DNA from: Mycolicibacterium aurum
Lineage (GTDB): Bacteria > Actinomycetota > Actinomycetes > Mycobacteriales > Mycobacteriaceae
NCBI RefSeq assembly: GCF_900637195.1
Contig: NZ_LR134356.1
Location: 4,340,001 to 4,404,000, forward strand
Direction: 5' to 3'
Length of the DNA stretch: 64,000 nucleotides
The translations under genes and the position numbers were made by a program. The notes below the pieces were generated by a model. It did no database searches, had not been told where the DNA came from, and was given only the letters and a program-made list of their open reading frames with translations. Shown here piece by piece: positions 17,219-25,324 of the stretch (its first letter is position 1; every line of letters begins with the position of its first letter).

Positions 17219-17635
17219 ATGTTTCGTGGCGAAACCCCCTGGCGCGATAATCCCACAGACCGACAAAGAGTCATCTGCGAACGCTACGCACAAGTTATAA
17301 AACAAGAAACCAGCAAGGTGGTCGATCCGGAGATAATTCGCGCAGTCCGGTACGTCTTGCTTCGGCAGTCAGGACACGCAATCTTCGATAGCCCCGACGA
17401 GCTAGCGATCTTGACGGCACACGCGAAATGCAATCGCAAGCGAGATCGTCTCTTGAAGCTTCTCCAGGACATCGAAGACGAGCTAAAGCGAGCCACAGAC
17501 AATGATGGTTTAGAGGCATTAATACTGCCTGAACTGCGGGCAAGAGCCAAAGGTCTTGGCGTACTCGACTATCAGGAAATGCGCAAACCAGCGCTCATCG
17601 GAGCCATTCGTCGTGCGAGTGATCTCGGAGCTTGA
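17219..17635 (+). CDS. Small protein with a C-terminal Rho_N/SAP-like motif
   Basis: No firm function. ATG 17219 is chosen because AAAGGAA lies just upstream; a GTG at 17165 is possible. The 138-residue product has a charged helical middle (CNRKRDRLLKLLQDIEDELKR) and ends with LPELRARAKGLGV..EMRKPALIGAIRR, closely like the N-terminal Rho_N segment of the host Rho in this window (LPELRALAKEIGV..GLRKGELIAAI). Such motifs bind nucleic acid. It overlaps the next gene by one base (TGATG), so the two form an operon at the left end of element 1. Confidence 0.7.
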   Translation: MFRGETPWRDNPTDRQRVICERYAQVIKQETSKVVDPEIIRAVRYVLLRQSGHAIFDSPDELAILTAHAKCNRKRDRLLKLLQDIEDELKRATDNDGLEALILPELRARAKGLGVLDYQEMRKPALIGAIRRASDLGA

Positions 17636-17820
17636 TGACAATGCCTAAACGTCAACTGATTTCGACCACCAAGGCGGCTGGGCTCCTTAACGTCTCCCCA
17701 AATACCGTTCGATCTTTCATTGGCGCCGGAAGGCTCAAGGGCTACAAAGTGGGACGCCTAGTCAAGGTAGATGCTGCGGAGATTGAAGCTTACCTAGATC
17801 GCGTGTCTACCTCGGACTAA
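17635..17820 (+). CDS. Excisionase-like helix-turn-helix protein
   Basis: A 61-residue protein consisting almost only of a MerR/Xis-type wHTH: STTKAAGLLNVSPNTVRSFI then GRLKGYKVGRLVKVDAAEIEAYL. Such proteins act as recombination directionality factors or small regulators. It lies just inside attL and overlaps the stop of the Rho_N-like gene, which supports a role in excision with the integrase at the other end. Confidence 0.8.
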   Translation: MTMPKRQLISTTKAAGLLNVSPNTVRSFIGAGRLKGYKVGRLVKVDAAEIEAYLDRVSTSD

Positions 17821-17863
17821 ATCGTTCTCTCGAGAATGATTTACCGCTAGTACACTAGGACGT

Positions 17864-18847
17864 GTGACGCTGGTACTGGCTGCCGTAACGGGCCACTACG
17901 CTATTCATGCGAGTGACCGGTACACCAGCGTTCGGCCGACGCGCAAGCATCCAACCCCAGATTGGGACATCCATGCCAATAAAACAGTGGTCGCGATAGG
18001 CTCTGATTGTTGGTTAGTTCTTGGCTTTTCGGGCCTAGCATATCTCGATGACAAGCCCACGGATCAGTTGATTGCAGAAGCAATTTCAGGTTACGACGAT
18101 TTATCAGGGAGCGCTGCGTTCATTCCATGGATTGTTTCGCCCCAGCCTCATTATCGCGATATCCGCGATCGTGTAGAGCGCAAGCTCGTTGAAGCTTACT
18201 CGCGGCTCCCTAGAAGCACCGCCAGAGACTACGCCACCAGCGTCTTGGCGGCTGGCGTGCAGCGTAAAGACAACTCCATTTATGGTGTCATGTTCAAAAT
18301 TGTCACTCAGGGCAAAAATTCGATAGCACAAGAACTCGCACCAAGTAAGCTTCGCTGGAATCAGGTATTCACTCAGGCAATTGGTAGTCGAACCAGGAAC
18401 ATAGACATCACTAATCGAGCAAAGCAACGTATTCTGAGTGATGCGGGATCGCCCGAAGAAGTTCGGAATATACTAATGGATGCGGTGTCGGAGTCGAGTA
18501 AAGTTGATAGCTCAATCGGCCCCGACATAATGGGCGTTATCCTTAATAAGAAAAGCAACACTATATCTACGTATTTTCGGGCATCTGACCCGCGGCGTCA
18601 AGCCGAAATAGCAAGCATAGTTAGCCCAGACGATGAACGCGCTAAACATATCCCAACAGTGGCGACACCCTATGTTCTTGAGCCCGGGATGATCTTCGGG
18701 CCGTCGGTAGCGCCGCCCGGTGGCTGGCCTAGCAATAATGGCATCACATTTGAATTTTCGGGCTTCGGCGTAGAACCAGCGGCGTCGAAAGACGGTGGAA
18801 CATTTATATACGTAGCTGGACAACCACGTAAACCACCGCCGAAGTAG
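17864..18847 (+). CDS. Proteasome-beta/Ntn-hydrolase-like protein
   Basis: A 327-residue protein without a family I can name. If the initiator Met is removed, Thr1 is exposed and the sequence reads T-LVLAAVTGHYAIHASDR with Asp at position 17 and Lys at 39 in HANKTVVAIGSD. This matches the Thr1/Asp17/Lys33 layout of proteasome beta subunits, with a short insertion before the lysine. The C-terminal 100 residues are Pro/Gly-rich. GTG 17864 lies 8 bases after a TACACT that could be a -10 box, so the mRNA may be leaderless. Converges with the capsid operon. Cargo of element 1; protease or hydrolase activity is inference. Confidence 0.6.
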   Translation: MTLVLAAVTGHYAIHASDRYTSVRPTRKHPTPDWDIHANKTVVAIGSDCWLVLGFSGLAYLDDKPTDQLIAEAISGYDDLSGSAAFIPWIVSPQPHYRDIRDRVERKLVEAYSRLPRSTARDYATSVLAAGVQRKDNSIYGVMFKIVTQGKNSIAQELAPSKLRWNQVFTQAIGSRTRNIDITNRAKQRILSDAGSPEEVRNILMDAVSESSKVDSSIGPDIMGVILNKKSNTISTYFRASDPRRQAEIASIVSPDDERAKHIPTVATPYVLEPGMIFGPSVAPPGGWPSNNGITFEFSGFGVEPAASKDGGTFIYVAGQPRKPPPK

Positions 18848-18899
18848 CCCGGTCCGCAGGCCGGTCAGGATGATTCGGTTACCCCGTAGAGACGATCAT

Positions 18900-19130
18900 C
18901 TACAGCCCGCGACTGATGTTGACCCGTTCTAGCTGTCTGGGAGTCTTGCCCTTGTACGTGCCGCCGTCGATAGGATCAGCGTCTTCGTATCCCGGTGGCA
19001 CTAGCCCATCTCCCCACGACAGCTCAGAAGCATCGTTGTTTTCTAAGCTGCGCAGTGTCCAGGGATCTAGCCCCGGTTGATGTTCATAGCTGACGCCACC
19101 GGGCCGGTTGCCACTTCGGCTCTGCTTCAT
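18900..19130 (-). CDS. Small protein coupled to the capsid-like gene, element 1
   Basis: A 76-residue hydrophilic protein of unknown function starting MKQSRSGNRPGG. Its ATG overlaps the capsid-like stop as TAATG, so it is co-translated. Element 2 has a small gene in the same place, overlapping its capsid-like gene as ATGA, although the sequences show little similarity. Position suggests a head accessory or assembly role, not shown. Confidence 0.65.
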   Translation of the reverse strand: MKQSRSGNRPGGVSYEHQPGLDPWTLRSLENNDASELSWGDGLVPPGYEDADPIDGGTYKGKTPRQLERVNISRGL

Positions 19131-20287
19131 TAGCGGTCCCACAGATCAGGCGTGTCATACGGTCCAGACGCCTTAATCTGCATCACGGCTGCCTGACCTC
19201 TGCGTCGAGTGCCAACACCAAACGCTCTAGTGTAGAAAGACTCGGTAATCGGATACGACGGAACCGGACCAGGAATGACGCGGAAACCTTGGTATGTTGG
19301 GTTGACGTGCTGCCTGAACCCAATTGCGTTGTTAGGGCTGTTGTTTCCGTACGTGGCAGCACAAATCATGTAGTCCTGGGGCACGTCGTCAAGAGCGACA
19401 ATCCACGCCACCGAATACGATCCCGAAACTTTCAGCCCCTCAAGCTCTGCCGCAGCACGTTGCCCGACGATCTCGTGAGGCGTGTAGAACGCAGGAGCGC
19501 CAAGGCCGGGGATGTAATCGTGGTTGGCGATCACGCCTGTCGAATTTTCAACGCCCGCCCTGAAGCTTGCGATTCGGTCCAGCTGAGCAGGATTGACGAA
19601 AACCACGATCTGGGACCCGTTAGAAGATCCAAATCCATGTTCGGCTACATTTCGGATCAAAGCTTCGAGGTCTGCCGAATCGACTTCTGCCGAACCGGAA
19701 ATCATATAGTGAGAGTGGTTGGTAGTGAACGTCTTTCCGAGGTACGAAGGCGGCGGGATTCCATCAGCACCGTTGTAGAGTCCGTAAACCGGAGTCAGGT
19801 TCTCGTTCTCACCCTGCTCAGGGTCTAGAAGACGTTGCAGGATAGTCGTATTGACGGTGTAATTGTCCGACTCCAGCGCGTAGTTCAAAGTTGCTCGAAC
19901 CTGGTCAGCAGTCATGTCCCGCAATGCTTTCCAACTCCAGCGCGATGCGGCGTCATAGTCTTCAAACGTATAGCCGAGCTTCAAATAGGTGTTAGGTGGC
20001 CGAAGCGCTTCTGGCACACCGAGTTCTGTGGCGGCCTCGAATTTGTGCAACGCACTGCTCTGTGGGATTGCGTCGGCAGCGTTCGTGTGTCGAAAAGAGA
20101 GCAGTCCTGAGAGGGCGGAGCGCAACTCGTTGTATTTCTTGACGACAGCCTGAACCTCATCCCAAATGCGGTTCAGGTCAACATTATCGACTGTATGGGT
20201 AACTCTTGGCAGAGCATCGGATTCAAGCTGGATGCCATATTCTGCACCAAACGGCAGGGTTGGCCACTTAGGTTCTAGAACAGTCAT
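19130..20287 (-). CDS. Phage major-capsid-like protein, element 1
   Basis: A 385-residue protein homologous to the one at 56037-57218. Shared blocks include GLYNGADGIPPPSYLGK, TNHSHYMIS, VDSADLEALIR, LKVSGSYSVAWIV and a C-terminal GVGTRRRGQAAVMQIKASG. These blocks, the length and the N-terminal helical part followed by a beta-rich body resemble HK97-fold capsid proteins I recall from actinobacterial phages and prophages; the match is from memory. No protease, portal or scaffold gene is nearby. Transcribed leftward with the small gene 18900-19130; a 13-bp inverted repeat lies 38 bases upstream of the start. Confidence 0.65.
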   Translation of the reverse strand: MTVLEPKWPTLPFGAEYGIQLESDALPRVTHTVDNVDLNRIWDEVQAVVKKYNELRSALSGLLSFRHTNAADAIPQSSALHKFEAATELGVPEALRPPNTYLKLGYTFEDYDAASRWSWKALRDMTADQVRATLNYALESDNYTVNTTILQRLLDPEQGENENLTPVYGLYNGADGIPPPSYLGKTFTTNHSHYMISGSAEVDSADLEALIRNVAEHGFGSSNGSQIVVFVNPAQLDRIASFRAGVENSTGVIANHDYIPGLGAPAFYTPHEIVGQRAAAELEGLKVSGSYSVAWIVALDDVPQDYMICAATYGNNSPNNAIGFRQHVNPTYQGFRVIPGPVPSYPITESFYTRAFGVGTRRRGQAAVMQIKASGPYDTPDLWDR

Positions 20288-20324
20288 TTTCGTCTCTCTC
20301 GCAAAGTTTCATGGAAACCGTTAA

Positions 20325-20374
20325 TGCGTAGAGGAATAGGAAGGGCTGGCAAACCCGTGGGATTCCTCTACGCA
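20325..20374. promoter_or_regulatory. 13-bp inverted repeat upstream of the capsid-like gene
   Basis: TGCGTAGAGGAAT (20325-20337) and ATTCCTCTACGCA (20362-20374) are exact complements separated by 24 bases. It lies in the 346-base gap between the divergent capsid-like and HTH genes, so it may be an operator or a leader hairpin. The rest of that gap (20375-20580) shows a GGACC-CT-GGTCC dyad near 20410 and no gene. Confidence 0.6.
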
Positions 20375-20581
20375 CCCGGCGGCCCTGAGGCCTCGGAGAG
20401 GAAATTACGGACCCTGGTCCCACGCTCACTCCTGCCGTCCATTGTCGCGCAGGCCAGCTCGCCCGTCAAGGGTCGACTTGCGGGTGCGCCGACCTGAGAC
20501 CTATTGCAGCAGAGTCACTTTAAGCGTAGAATCAGTTAGTCGCCACTCAGGCGCAGTCAAAGGCCGATGAGCCAGTCACAA

Positions 20582-20606
20582 CCACGCAAAGGTCACCTTT
20601 GCGTGG
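20582..20606. promoter_or_regulatory. 25-bp palindrome ahead of the HTH gene, element 1
   Basis: CCACGCAAAGGT and ACCTTTGCGTGG flank one central base, followed by CTTTCTCTATT. It ends 27 bases before ATG 20634. Either an operator for the HTH protein or an early terminator/attenuator. Confidence 0.6.
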
Positions 20607-20633
20607 CTTTCTCTATTGGAAGGACTTGGGTCT

Positions 20634-20849
20634 ATGTCAATAGATCTCGCGGAAATCACGCCGCCTCAACGATTCTTCAAAATGAATGAAGTCCTGTCCC
20701 GCATCGCTGCGATGGGCATCGAAATCGATGAGGACACAATCGAATACCACATGTACAGCACGCGCAAAATGCCTAAGCCGGCGAAAAAGGTTAAGCGCGA
20801 ACGCTACTGGACTCTTGAGCAGATCGACAAGTTCGTCGCGGCGTTGTGA
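20634..20849 (+). CDS. Small AlpA/MerR-like DNA-binding protein, element 1
   Basis: A 71-residue basic protein: RFFKMNEVLSRIAAMGIEI..DTIEYHMYSTRKMP then RYWTLEQIDKFVAAL, a layout like the small winged HTH regulators (AlpA, Xis) of satellites. ATG 20634 is chosen over an earlier frame because GGAAGGA precedes it. It starts the rightward operon and is divergent from the capsid-like gene, the same position held by the HTH gene 57539-57811 in element 2. Probably a transcriptional switch for the element. Confidence 0.65.
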   Translation: MSIDLAEITPPQRFFKMNEVLSRIAAMGIEIDEDTIEYHMYSTRKMPKPAKKVKRERYWTLEQIDKFVAAL

Positions 20850-20880
20850 CTGCCGTGAAATCAACTGAGAGGAATTTACG

Positions 20881-21546
20881 ATGATGGATGACCTGGCTGA
20901 GCACCGTAGGTTGTTGGCCCTCGAGTTGGGTTACGAGCCCTTCGTGCCCACGGACGAGGAATCGGAGTGGATCAAACAGTACGGCAACGTTCTTGGTGAC
21001 GCATCGTTTCGTAAGCCAACCTTTGGGCTGATCAACAGCAGTGCCGTTGGCCGCGCGCTCAATCGTGAAGTTGTGGACAAGTGGAACGCCAACCGACGGT
21101 TTCGCGAAGAGTCCAAGTTCAATCCGATTGGGCCGGTGCCTGGTCGACGCATGAACTTCAACAATCCTACGTCTTTGACGGTACTTCTGCGCATCGTGGC
21201 CAAGTTTCCCGAGAAGGCGTATCCGCTCAAAAGCTATAAGGAATGGGATCTTTGGCTGCCAACCAAGTTCACCAACTACCGCGGTTGTGATGTAAAGATC
21301 TCCGCCCGCTGTTCGGATGTAGGATTTACTACTATGCCGCTAAAGGGCGGCGAGTTCATCACCGTGCACAAGATCTGCGAAGCCTGCCAACGGTGGTTCT
21401 TCGCAAACGATGCCGAGTTGGTCGAACACTATCAGGACGAACTTCTGGGCGATCTTTCGATTGAGCCGACAAATGAAACTCGACTATCTGAACTGATTCC
21501 GGCGCCGGGAAGGCCAGATCTACGCGTAGTTGAAGTCTGGCCTTAA
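20881..21546 (+). CDS. Zinc-ribbon protein of unknown function, element 1
   Basis: 221 residues, no known function. A likely metal site is ARCSDVGF followed by FITVHKICEACQRWFFAN. The element 2 protein 57808-58509 has a comparable stretch (YRCRKAGGF, GFALAHIDRK, FVWRCCDDCKAL) at the same map position, so the two are probably distant homologues. It sits between the HTH gene and the primase-helicase gene and ends at a terminator hairpin. Confidence 0.65.
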   Translation: MMDDLAEHRRLLALELGYEPFVPTDEESEWIKQYGNVLGDASFRKPTFGLINSSAVGRALNREVVDKWNANRRFREESKFNPIGPVPGRRMNFNNPTSLTVLLRIVAKFPEKAYPLKSYKEWDLWLPTKFTNYRGCDVKISARCSDVGFTTMPLKGGEFITVHKICEACQRWFFANDAELVEHYQDELLGDLSIEPTNETRLSELIPAPGRPDLRVVEVWP

Positions 21547-21553
21547 GCACGAA

Positions 21554-21589
21554 CAAACCCCCAGAGCGGCTCATTTCTCAGGGGGTTTG
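21554..21589 (+). terminator. Hairpin terminator after the zinc-ribbon gene
   Basis: CAAACCCCC pairs with GGGGGTTTG, with AGAG/CTCA also partly pairing inside the loop. It follows the stop at 21546 and separates the early genes from the primase-helicase gene. Confidence 0.75.
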
Positions 21590-21636
21590 AACGCAATGGG
21601 ATGAAAAAGATGACCGAAACAATGAAGGGAGGCAGC

Positions 21637-21669
21637 GTGAAAACCTCAGAACGGCTCGATCAAAGATGA
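21637..21669 (+). CDS. Possible 10-codon leader peptide coupled to the primase-helicase gene
   Basis: A GTG at 21637 follows a strong AAGGGAGG by four bases and opens VKTSERLDQR, whose TGA overlaps ATG 21666 as ATGA. The primase start itself has no good ribosome-binding site, so it may be translated by reinitiation. A longer frame from ATG 21601 shares the same stop. Confidence 0.4.
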   Translation: MKTSERLDQR

Positions 21670-24026
21670 TGATACCCACTAGTGACGTTGTCTCGCAACC
21701 TGTTTGGCCTGATGTTTCTGGGCTGACAGTCGCCAAGGCGGCGGTGACCTATGCTCGCGCGGGATTCTACGTATTGCCAATCAAACCGGGAACGAAAAAT
21801 GCCGGTTCCGTGCTCGGAATCGGATGGCCCTCTAAATCGTCACGTGATCTCAAGATCGTCGCTGACTGGTGGCGCGAACATCCAGACGCAGGAATCGGTA
21901 TCCACACCGGACGATCCGGCATCGTTGTCTTTGATGTGGACGTAGACACGCTTCCCAGTGATCTGGCACCTCTACAAGCGGGATTGATTCACCGCAGTCG
22001 GGCGGGCACAGATTCTCAGCGTGGGCACTACATTTTTGCCGCTGCTGAGATCTACACCGCGGGAGCTCTGCGGCTATCTGACGGTACAAAGGCCGGCGAA
22101 GTTCGATCAGGCAACACAATCATCGTGGTTGAGCCCACTCACCACGCTAACGGTGGGTTGTATCGGTGTGAGCATCCTGGCGAAGTTCCTACCCTCACAG
22201 CACCGGCGAGGCAGCTGCTCCTACTCGCACCCAAGATCGGTGACAGTGACGTAGGGGCATTTCTGGCTGCGTATCCCGGCAATGAGGGAGATAACCTGGC
22301 CTATTGCCTCAAGCTCGCAGTCCGCCGGTTCAATCATCTGGTCAGAAACTATGAGGACACCGGTATCAGCAACAAACGGTCGAAGAACCGCCATGATGCG
22401 ATGGCCGATGTTCTCTGTCTAACCCTCAAAGAAGCCCACACGCAGGCTTACAGCGCCGCCGAGGCGGTGGCTGTCCTGCGTCAAGAATGGCGCAAGGCTG
22501 TCGAGGGCGACGCTAACCACAGTGAAGCCGATATTGACCGAATGTTGCCGTTCGCTGTAGCTGCCGCCAACGATGACGACCCCATGAAACGGCGGGAGAT
22601 CATGGGCCGAAGGTACGGCACTGATACCCGTACCACCACACCCAATGTGCAGGCCGGTCAGGCCGCGAGTATTCCGACAGGGCAGAAAGTGCCATCAACC
22701 AAGAACCTGATTTCTGACGCTCACTCAGCAGGACAGATCAGGATGAGTGGGCGGTTCGTTGACTTCGCTGAAGGTAGGCTTCTGCATGTCGAGGATTTTG
22801 GGTGGTACTACTTCGGCGCTGGGCGCTGGCAACCCGATGTCAACAACACGCGGGTCACGTCGGCAATCCTCAAAATGCTCAAAAAGTGTTGGGAAGATTC
22901 GTTTTCTGACTCTGAGCTAGAAAAAGACGTCAGGCGCTGCCAGTCCACAGCAGGTGTTGCCGGTATCCGCAGTCTGTGCGCCAGCTTGCCGGAATTTAGT
23001 TGCAGTATGGCTGATTTCGACACAGATCCGCATCTACTGAATTTTAGCAACGGCACCCTGAATCTACGAACGATGGATCTACACAAGCACACACCGGCCG
23101 ATCGGATCACAAAGATCTGTAGAGGAAACTATGATCCACAGGCACGTTCGCAGCACTGGGATAGCTTTCTGGCGCGAATCCAACCGGATTCGGCTGTGCG
23201 CGACTATCTACAGCGGATCGTTGGCAGTGCGCTTGTCGGCGAGGTTCGCGAAGACCTGTTCGTCATCTTGTACGGCACGGCCATGAACGGTAAGACGCGC
23301 TTTGATGGCGCGGTGCGAAATGCGTTGGGTAACTATGCCGCTGTAGCTGACCGCAACGTTTTGATGAATGCACCGAATGCTCACCCCACACTGTTCATGG
23401 TTTTTCGCGGTGCCCGTTGGGTGAGCGTGGATGAGACCAACCGCAGCGCGCGTATCGATGAAGCCAAAATGAAGATGCTCACCGGAAACAGCGTGATCCC
23501 AGCGCGTGGCATGCGTAAGGATTTTATCGAAATCAAGCCCTCCCATACACTTTCGTTGATCACGAACTATCTTCCGCGCATCTCCGGTGATGATGCCGGA
23601 AGTTGGCGACGTATCAAAGTCATCCCATTTTCTGTGCGGATTCCTGAATCCGAGATGGACCCCGCCCTGGCGTCAAAGCTCGATCTAGAAGCGGACGCCA
23701 TCTTGGCGTGGGCTGTTGCTGGGTGGGCAAAGTATCGAGACCAGGGCTTGGTTGATGTACCCAAAGCAGTGCAGCAACAGACAGACGATTATTGGCAATC
23801 CAACGATGAGATCGGCCAATTCATCGGCGAATGCTGCGACGTGGCACCGGATTTCAAGGAAAGCAATGCTGACTTGCGAAGGAGCTACGAATCGTGGTGC
23901 CACTCAGAACAGGTAGAACCAATGCCGGTGCGTCTATTCAATGCCTACTTCGATCATCTTGGATATGTGAAAACTAAAGGCGGAGAACGAAAAAGGCGCG
24001 GAATTCGATTGGCAAGGGTGACCTAA
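21666..24026 (+). CDS. Primase-polymerase/D5-like helicase replication protein, element 1
   Basis: A 786-residue fusion. The N-terminal prim-pol domain shows GFYVLPIKPGTKNAG, ADWWREHPDAGIGIHTG and the metal-binding IVVFDVDVD (about residues 30-95). The C-terminal P4/D5-type SF3 helicase has Walker A LYGTAMNGKTRF near residue 535, ARWVSVDETN as Walker B, SLITNYLPRISG as motif C and SWRRIKVIPF. This layout is typical of phage satellites and integrative plasmids and implies self-directed replication. In element 2 the same work is split between two genes. Confidence 0.9.
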   Translation: MMIPTSDVVSQPVWPDVSGLTVAKAAVTYARAGFYVLPIKPGTKNAGSVLGIGWPSKSSRDLKIVADWWREHPDAGIGIHTGRSGIVVFDVDVDTLPSDLAPLQAGLIHRSRAGTDSQRGHYIFAAAEIYTAGALRLSDGTKAGEVRSGNTIIVVEPTHHANGGLYRCEHPGEVPTLTAPARQLLLLAPKIGDSDVGAFLAAYPGNEGDNLAYCLKLAVRRFNHLVRNYEDTGISNKRSKNRHDAMADVLCLTLKEAHTQAYSAAEAVAVLRQEWRKAVEGDANHSEADIDRMLPFAVAAANDDDPMKRREIMGRRYGTDTRTTTPNVQAGQAASIPTGQKVPSTKNLISDAHSAGQIRMSGRFVDFAEGRLLHVEDFGWYYFGAGRWQPDVNNTRVTSAILKMLKKCWEDSFSDSELEKDVRRCQSTAGVAGIRSLCASLPEFSCSMADFDTDPHLLNFSNGTLNLRTMDLHKHTPADRITKICRGNYDPQARSQHWDSFLARIQPDSAVRDYLQRIVGSALVGEVREDLFVILYGTAMNGKTRFDGAVRNALGNYAAVADRNVLMNAPNAHPTLFMVFRGARWVSVDETNRSARIDEAKMKMLTGNSVIPARGMRKDFIEIKPSHTLSLITNYLPRISGDDAGSWRRIKVIPFSVRIPESEMDPALASKLDLEADAILAWAVAGWAKYRDQGLVDVPKAVQQQTDDYWQSNDEIGQFIGECCDVAPDFKESNADLRRSYESWCHSEQVEPMPVRLFNAYFDHLGYVKTKGGERKRRGIRLARVT

Positions 24027-24097
24027 GTTGCCGTCGGAAATCGCCCTGACCTGCAAGGGGGCAAGTTGGGCAGTTTCATCGGTTAGCCCTTAGGAGT

Positions 24098-24175
24098 ATA
24101 TGCATATGGCTGTTAACCGTAGGAGTTGCCGTAGTTGCCCTACGGTTAGTAGAGCTACCTATTACGGTGTGTAGT
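24098..24175. other. Candidate replication origin of element 1
   Basis: Directly after the helicase gene: an ATATGCATAT palindrome (24098-24107), a 10-bp inverted repeat TAACCGTAGG/CCTACGGTTA (24114-24148), and two further CCGTAG-type boxes (GCCGTAG near 24129, TTACGGTGTGTAG near 24164), next to AT-rich sequence. It is in the same slot as the iteron array of element 2. It could instead be the operator of the HGG gene. Nothing else is seen in 24027-24227. Confidence 0.5.
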
Positions 24176-24227
24176 AAAGATTAGTTTCACTCTCTTTATT
24201 GGCTACCTTGGAACTGGAGGTGAGGTA

Positions 24228-25214
24228 ATGAACGCTAAAGATATTGCGCGGCAACGTAGTCTGATTGCAAAGAGGGTTAAAGCACTGAAGGATCTTTATG
24301 CCAGCGATGATCTCAGCACGGAGGATTATCAGCGGGAAATGATTGCGGTGCAGGCACGTAAACGGAAACTACGTAACGCGGAGAAGAAGTTGCAAAGCGT
24401 TGAGACGCCTAACCTTCCGGCTGTGGTAAAGGTTAGGCAGGGAAGCAAACGAGGTAGGGAACAACGATTTCCACCTAAAGAAGGCCGCGATGAGTTCGGC
24501 AACTCCACCAACAAAGATACAGTGGCGCAGTATGATTCGATCCTTAGCAGTAGCCCTGAAAGACGTTGCAACGGAACAAATGCCCAAGGTGAGCAGTGCC
24601 GTAACTTCGCCATCAAGGGTGGTCGGGTCTGCAAATTTCACGGTGGAGCAACCCGGCACGTCAAAGAGGCCGCACGTATCCGTGTCGAGATGGCATCAGA
24701 TCGATTGATGGGCAAGCTAATTGAGATCGCCTACGACGACGCCCGTCCTGCGTCGGTCCAACTTGATGCGATCAAGGATTCACTCAATCGCGCTGGCCTG
24801 ACTAAACCTACTCAGATCGAAGTTGGCCCTGCACCGCACGAAGAGATCTTCACCGACATTTTCTCAGGCACTAGAGCGGAGAGCCGTAGAACACGCGGCA
24901 TTGAAGAGCCGGATTCTGTTGGTGGTCAATCATTTACAGAGATTGGCGGCTACACTCAACCCGCCCCGGTGGCCAGTGGTGATCTAGGTCAATCTGAGTA
25001 CATGTCGACTTGCCGCGATAGCGATTGCGACCCTCTGGCTGCCCCGCAGCGCCGCGAACGTAGGCGGTCCAGGCCATCACGCTATGACCAGGGTGTGATC
25101 ACCGGAGAAGAGGCCATAGCCTCGGCCAACGAAGAGAACTATCGACAGGATTTTTACTCGATGCCTAATCGAGAGCGTAGAGCCCTCCCACCAGGGAAAT
25201 CGGGCTACAGATGA
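24228..25214 (+). CDS. HGG-motif zinc protein, phage-type, element 1
   Basis: A 328-residue basic protein. A coiled, charged N-terminus is followed by a zinc-like motif, RRCNGTNAQGEQCRNFA then GGRVCKFHGGATRHVKEAA (about residues 108-140). Next comes a helical part ending in IKDSLNRAGL. This CxnC..CxxHGG plus 'ILDRxGL' pattern is common in small proteins of actinobacterial phages, often near terminase genes. Its C-terminal ITGEEA is shared with the element 2 homologue (61108-61836). Terminase-small-like or DNA-binding role is only a guess. Confidence 0.75.
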   Translation: MNAKDIARQRSLIAKRVKALKDLYASDDLSTEDYQREMIAVQARKRKLRNAEKKLQSVETPNLPAVVKVRQGSKRGREQRFPPKEGRDEFGNSTNKDTVAQYDSILSSSPERRCNGTNAQGEQCRNFAIKGGRVCKFHGGATRHVKEAARIRVEMASDRLMGKLIEIAYDDARPASVQLDAIKDSLNRAGLTKPTQIEVGPAPHEEIFTDIFSGTRAESRRTRGIEEPDSVGGQSFTEIGGYTQPAPVASGDLGQSEYMSTCRDSDCDPLAAPQRRERRRSRPSRYDQGVITGEEAIASANEENYRQDFYSMPNRERRALPPGKSGYR

Positions 25215-25286
25215 CAGGTCGGCAGGTGGCAAACCTGCGGGGGTAAGCGGTCTGAACTGGGAATTTAGTACGGTTGAGCGGGTTAG

Positions 25287-25306
25287 TACCTATCCCCTAC
25301 CCATCC
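25287..25306 (+). repeat. Internal TACC(T/C)ATCC pair
   Basis: TACCTATCC at 25287 and TACCCATCC at 25298, again 11 bases apart, between the converging HGG and membrane-protein genes. Third occurrence of the pair found near both attachment sites. Confidence 0.55.
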
Positions 25307-25324
25307 ACCCCGAGCACAGGGCTC

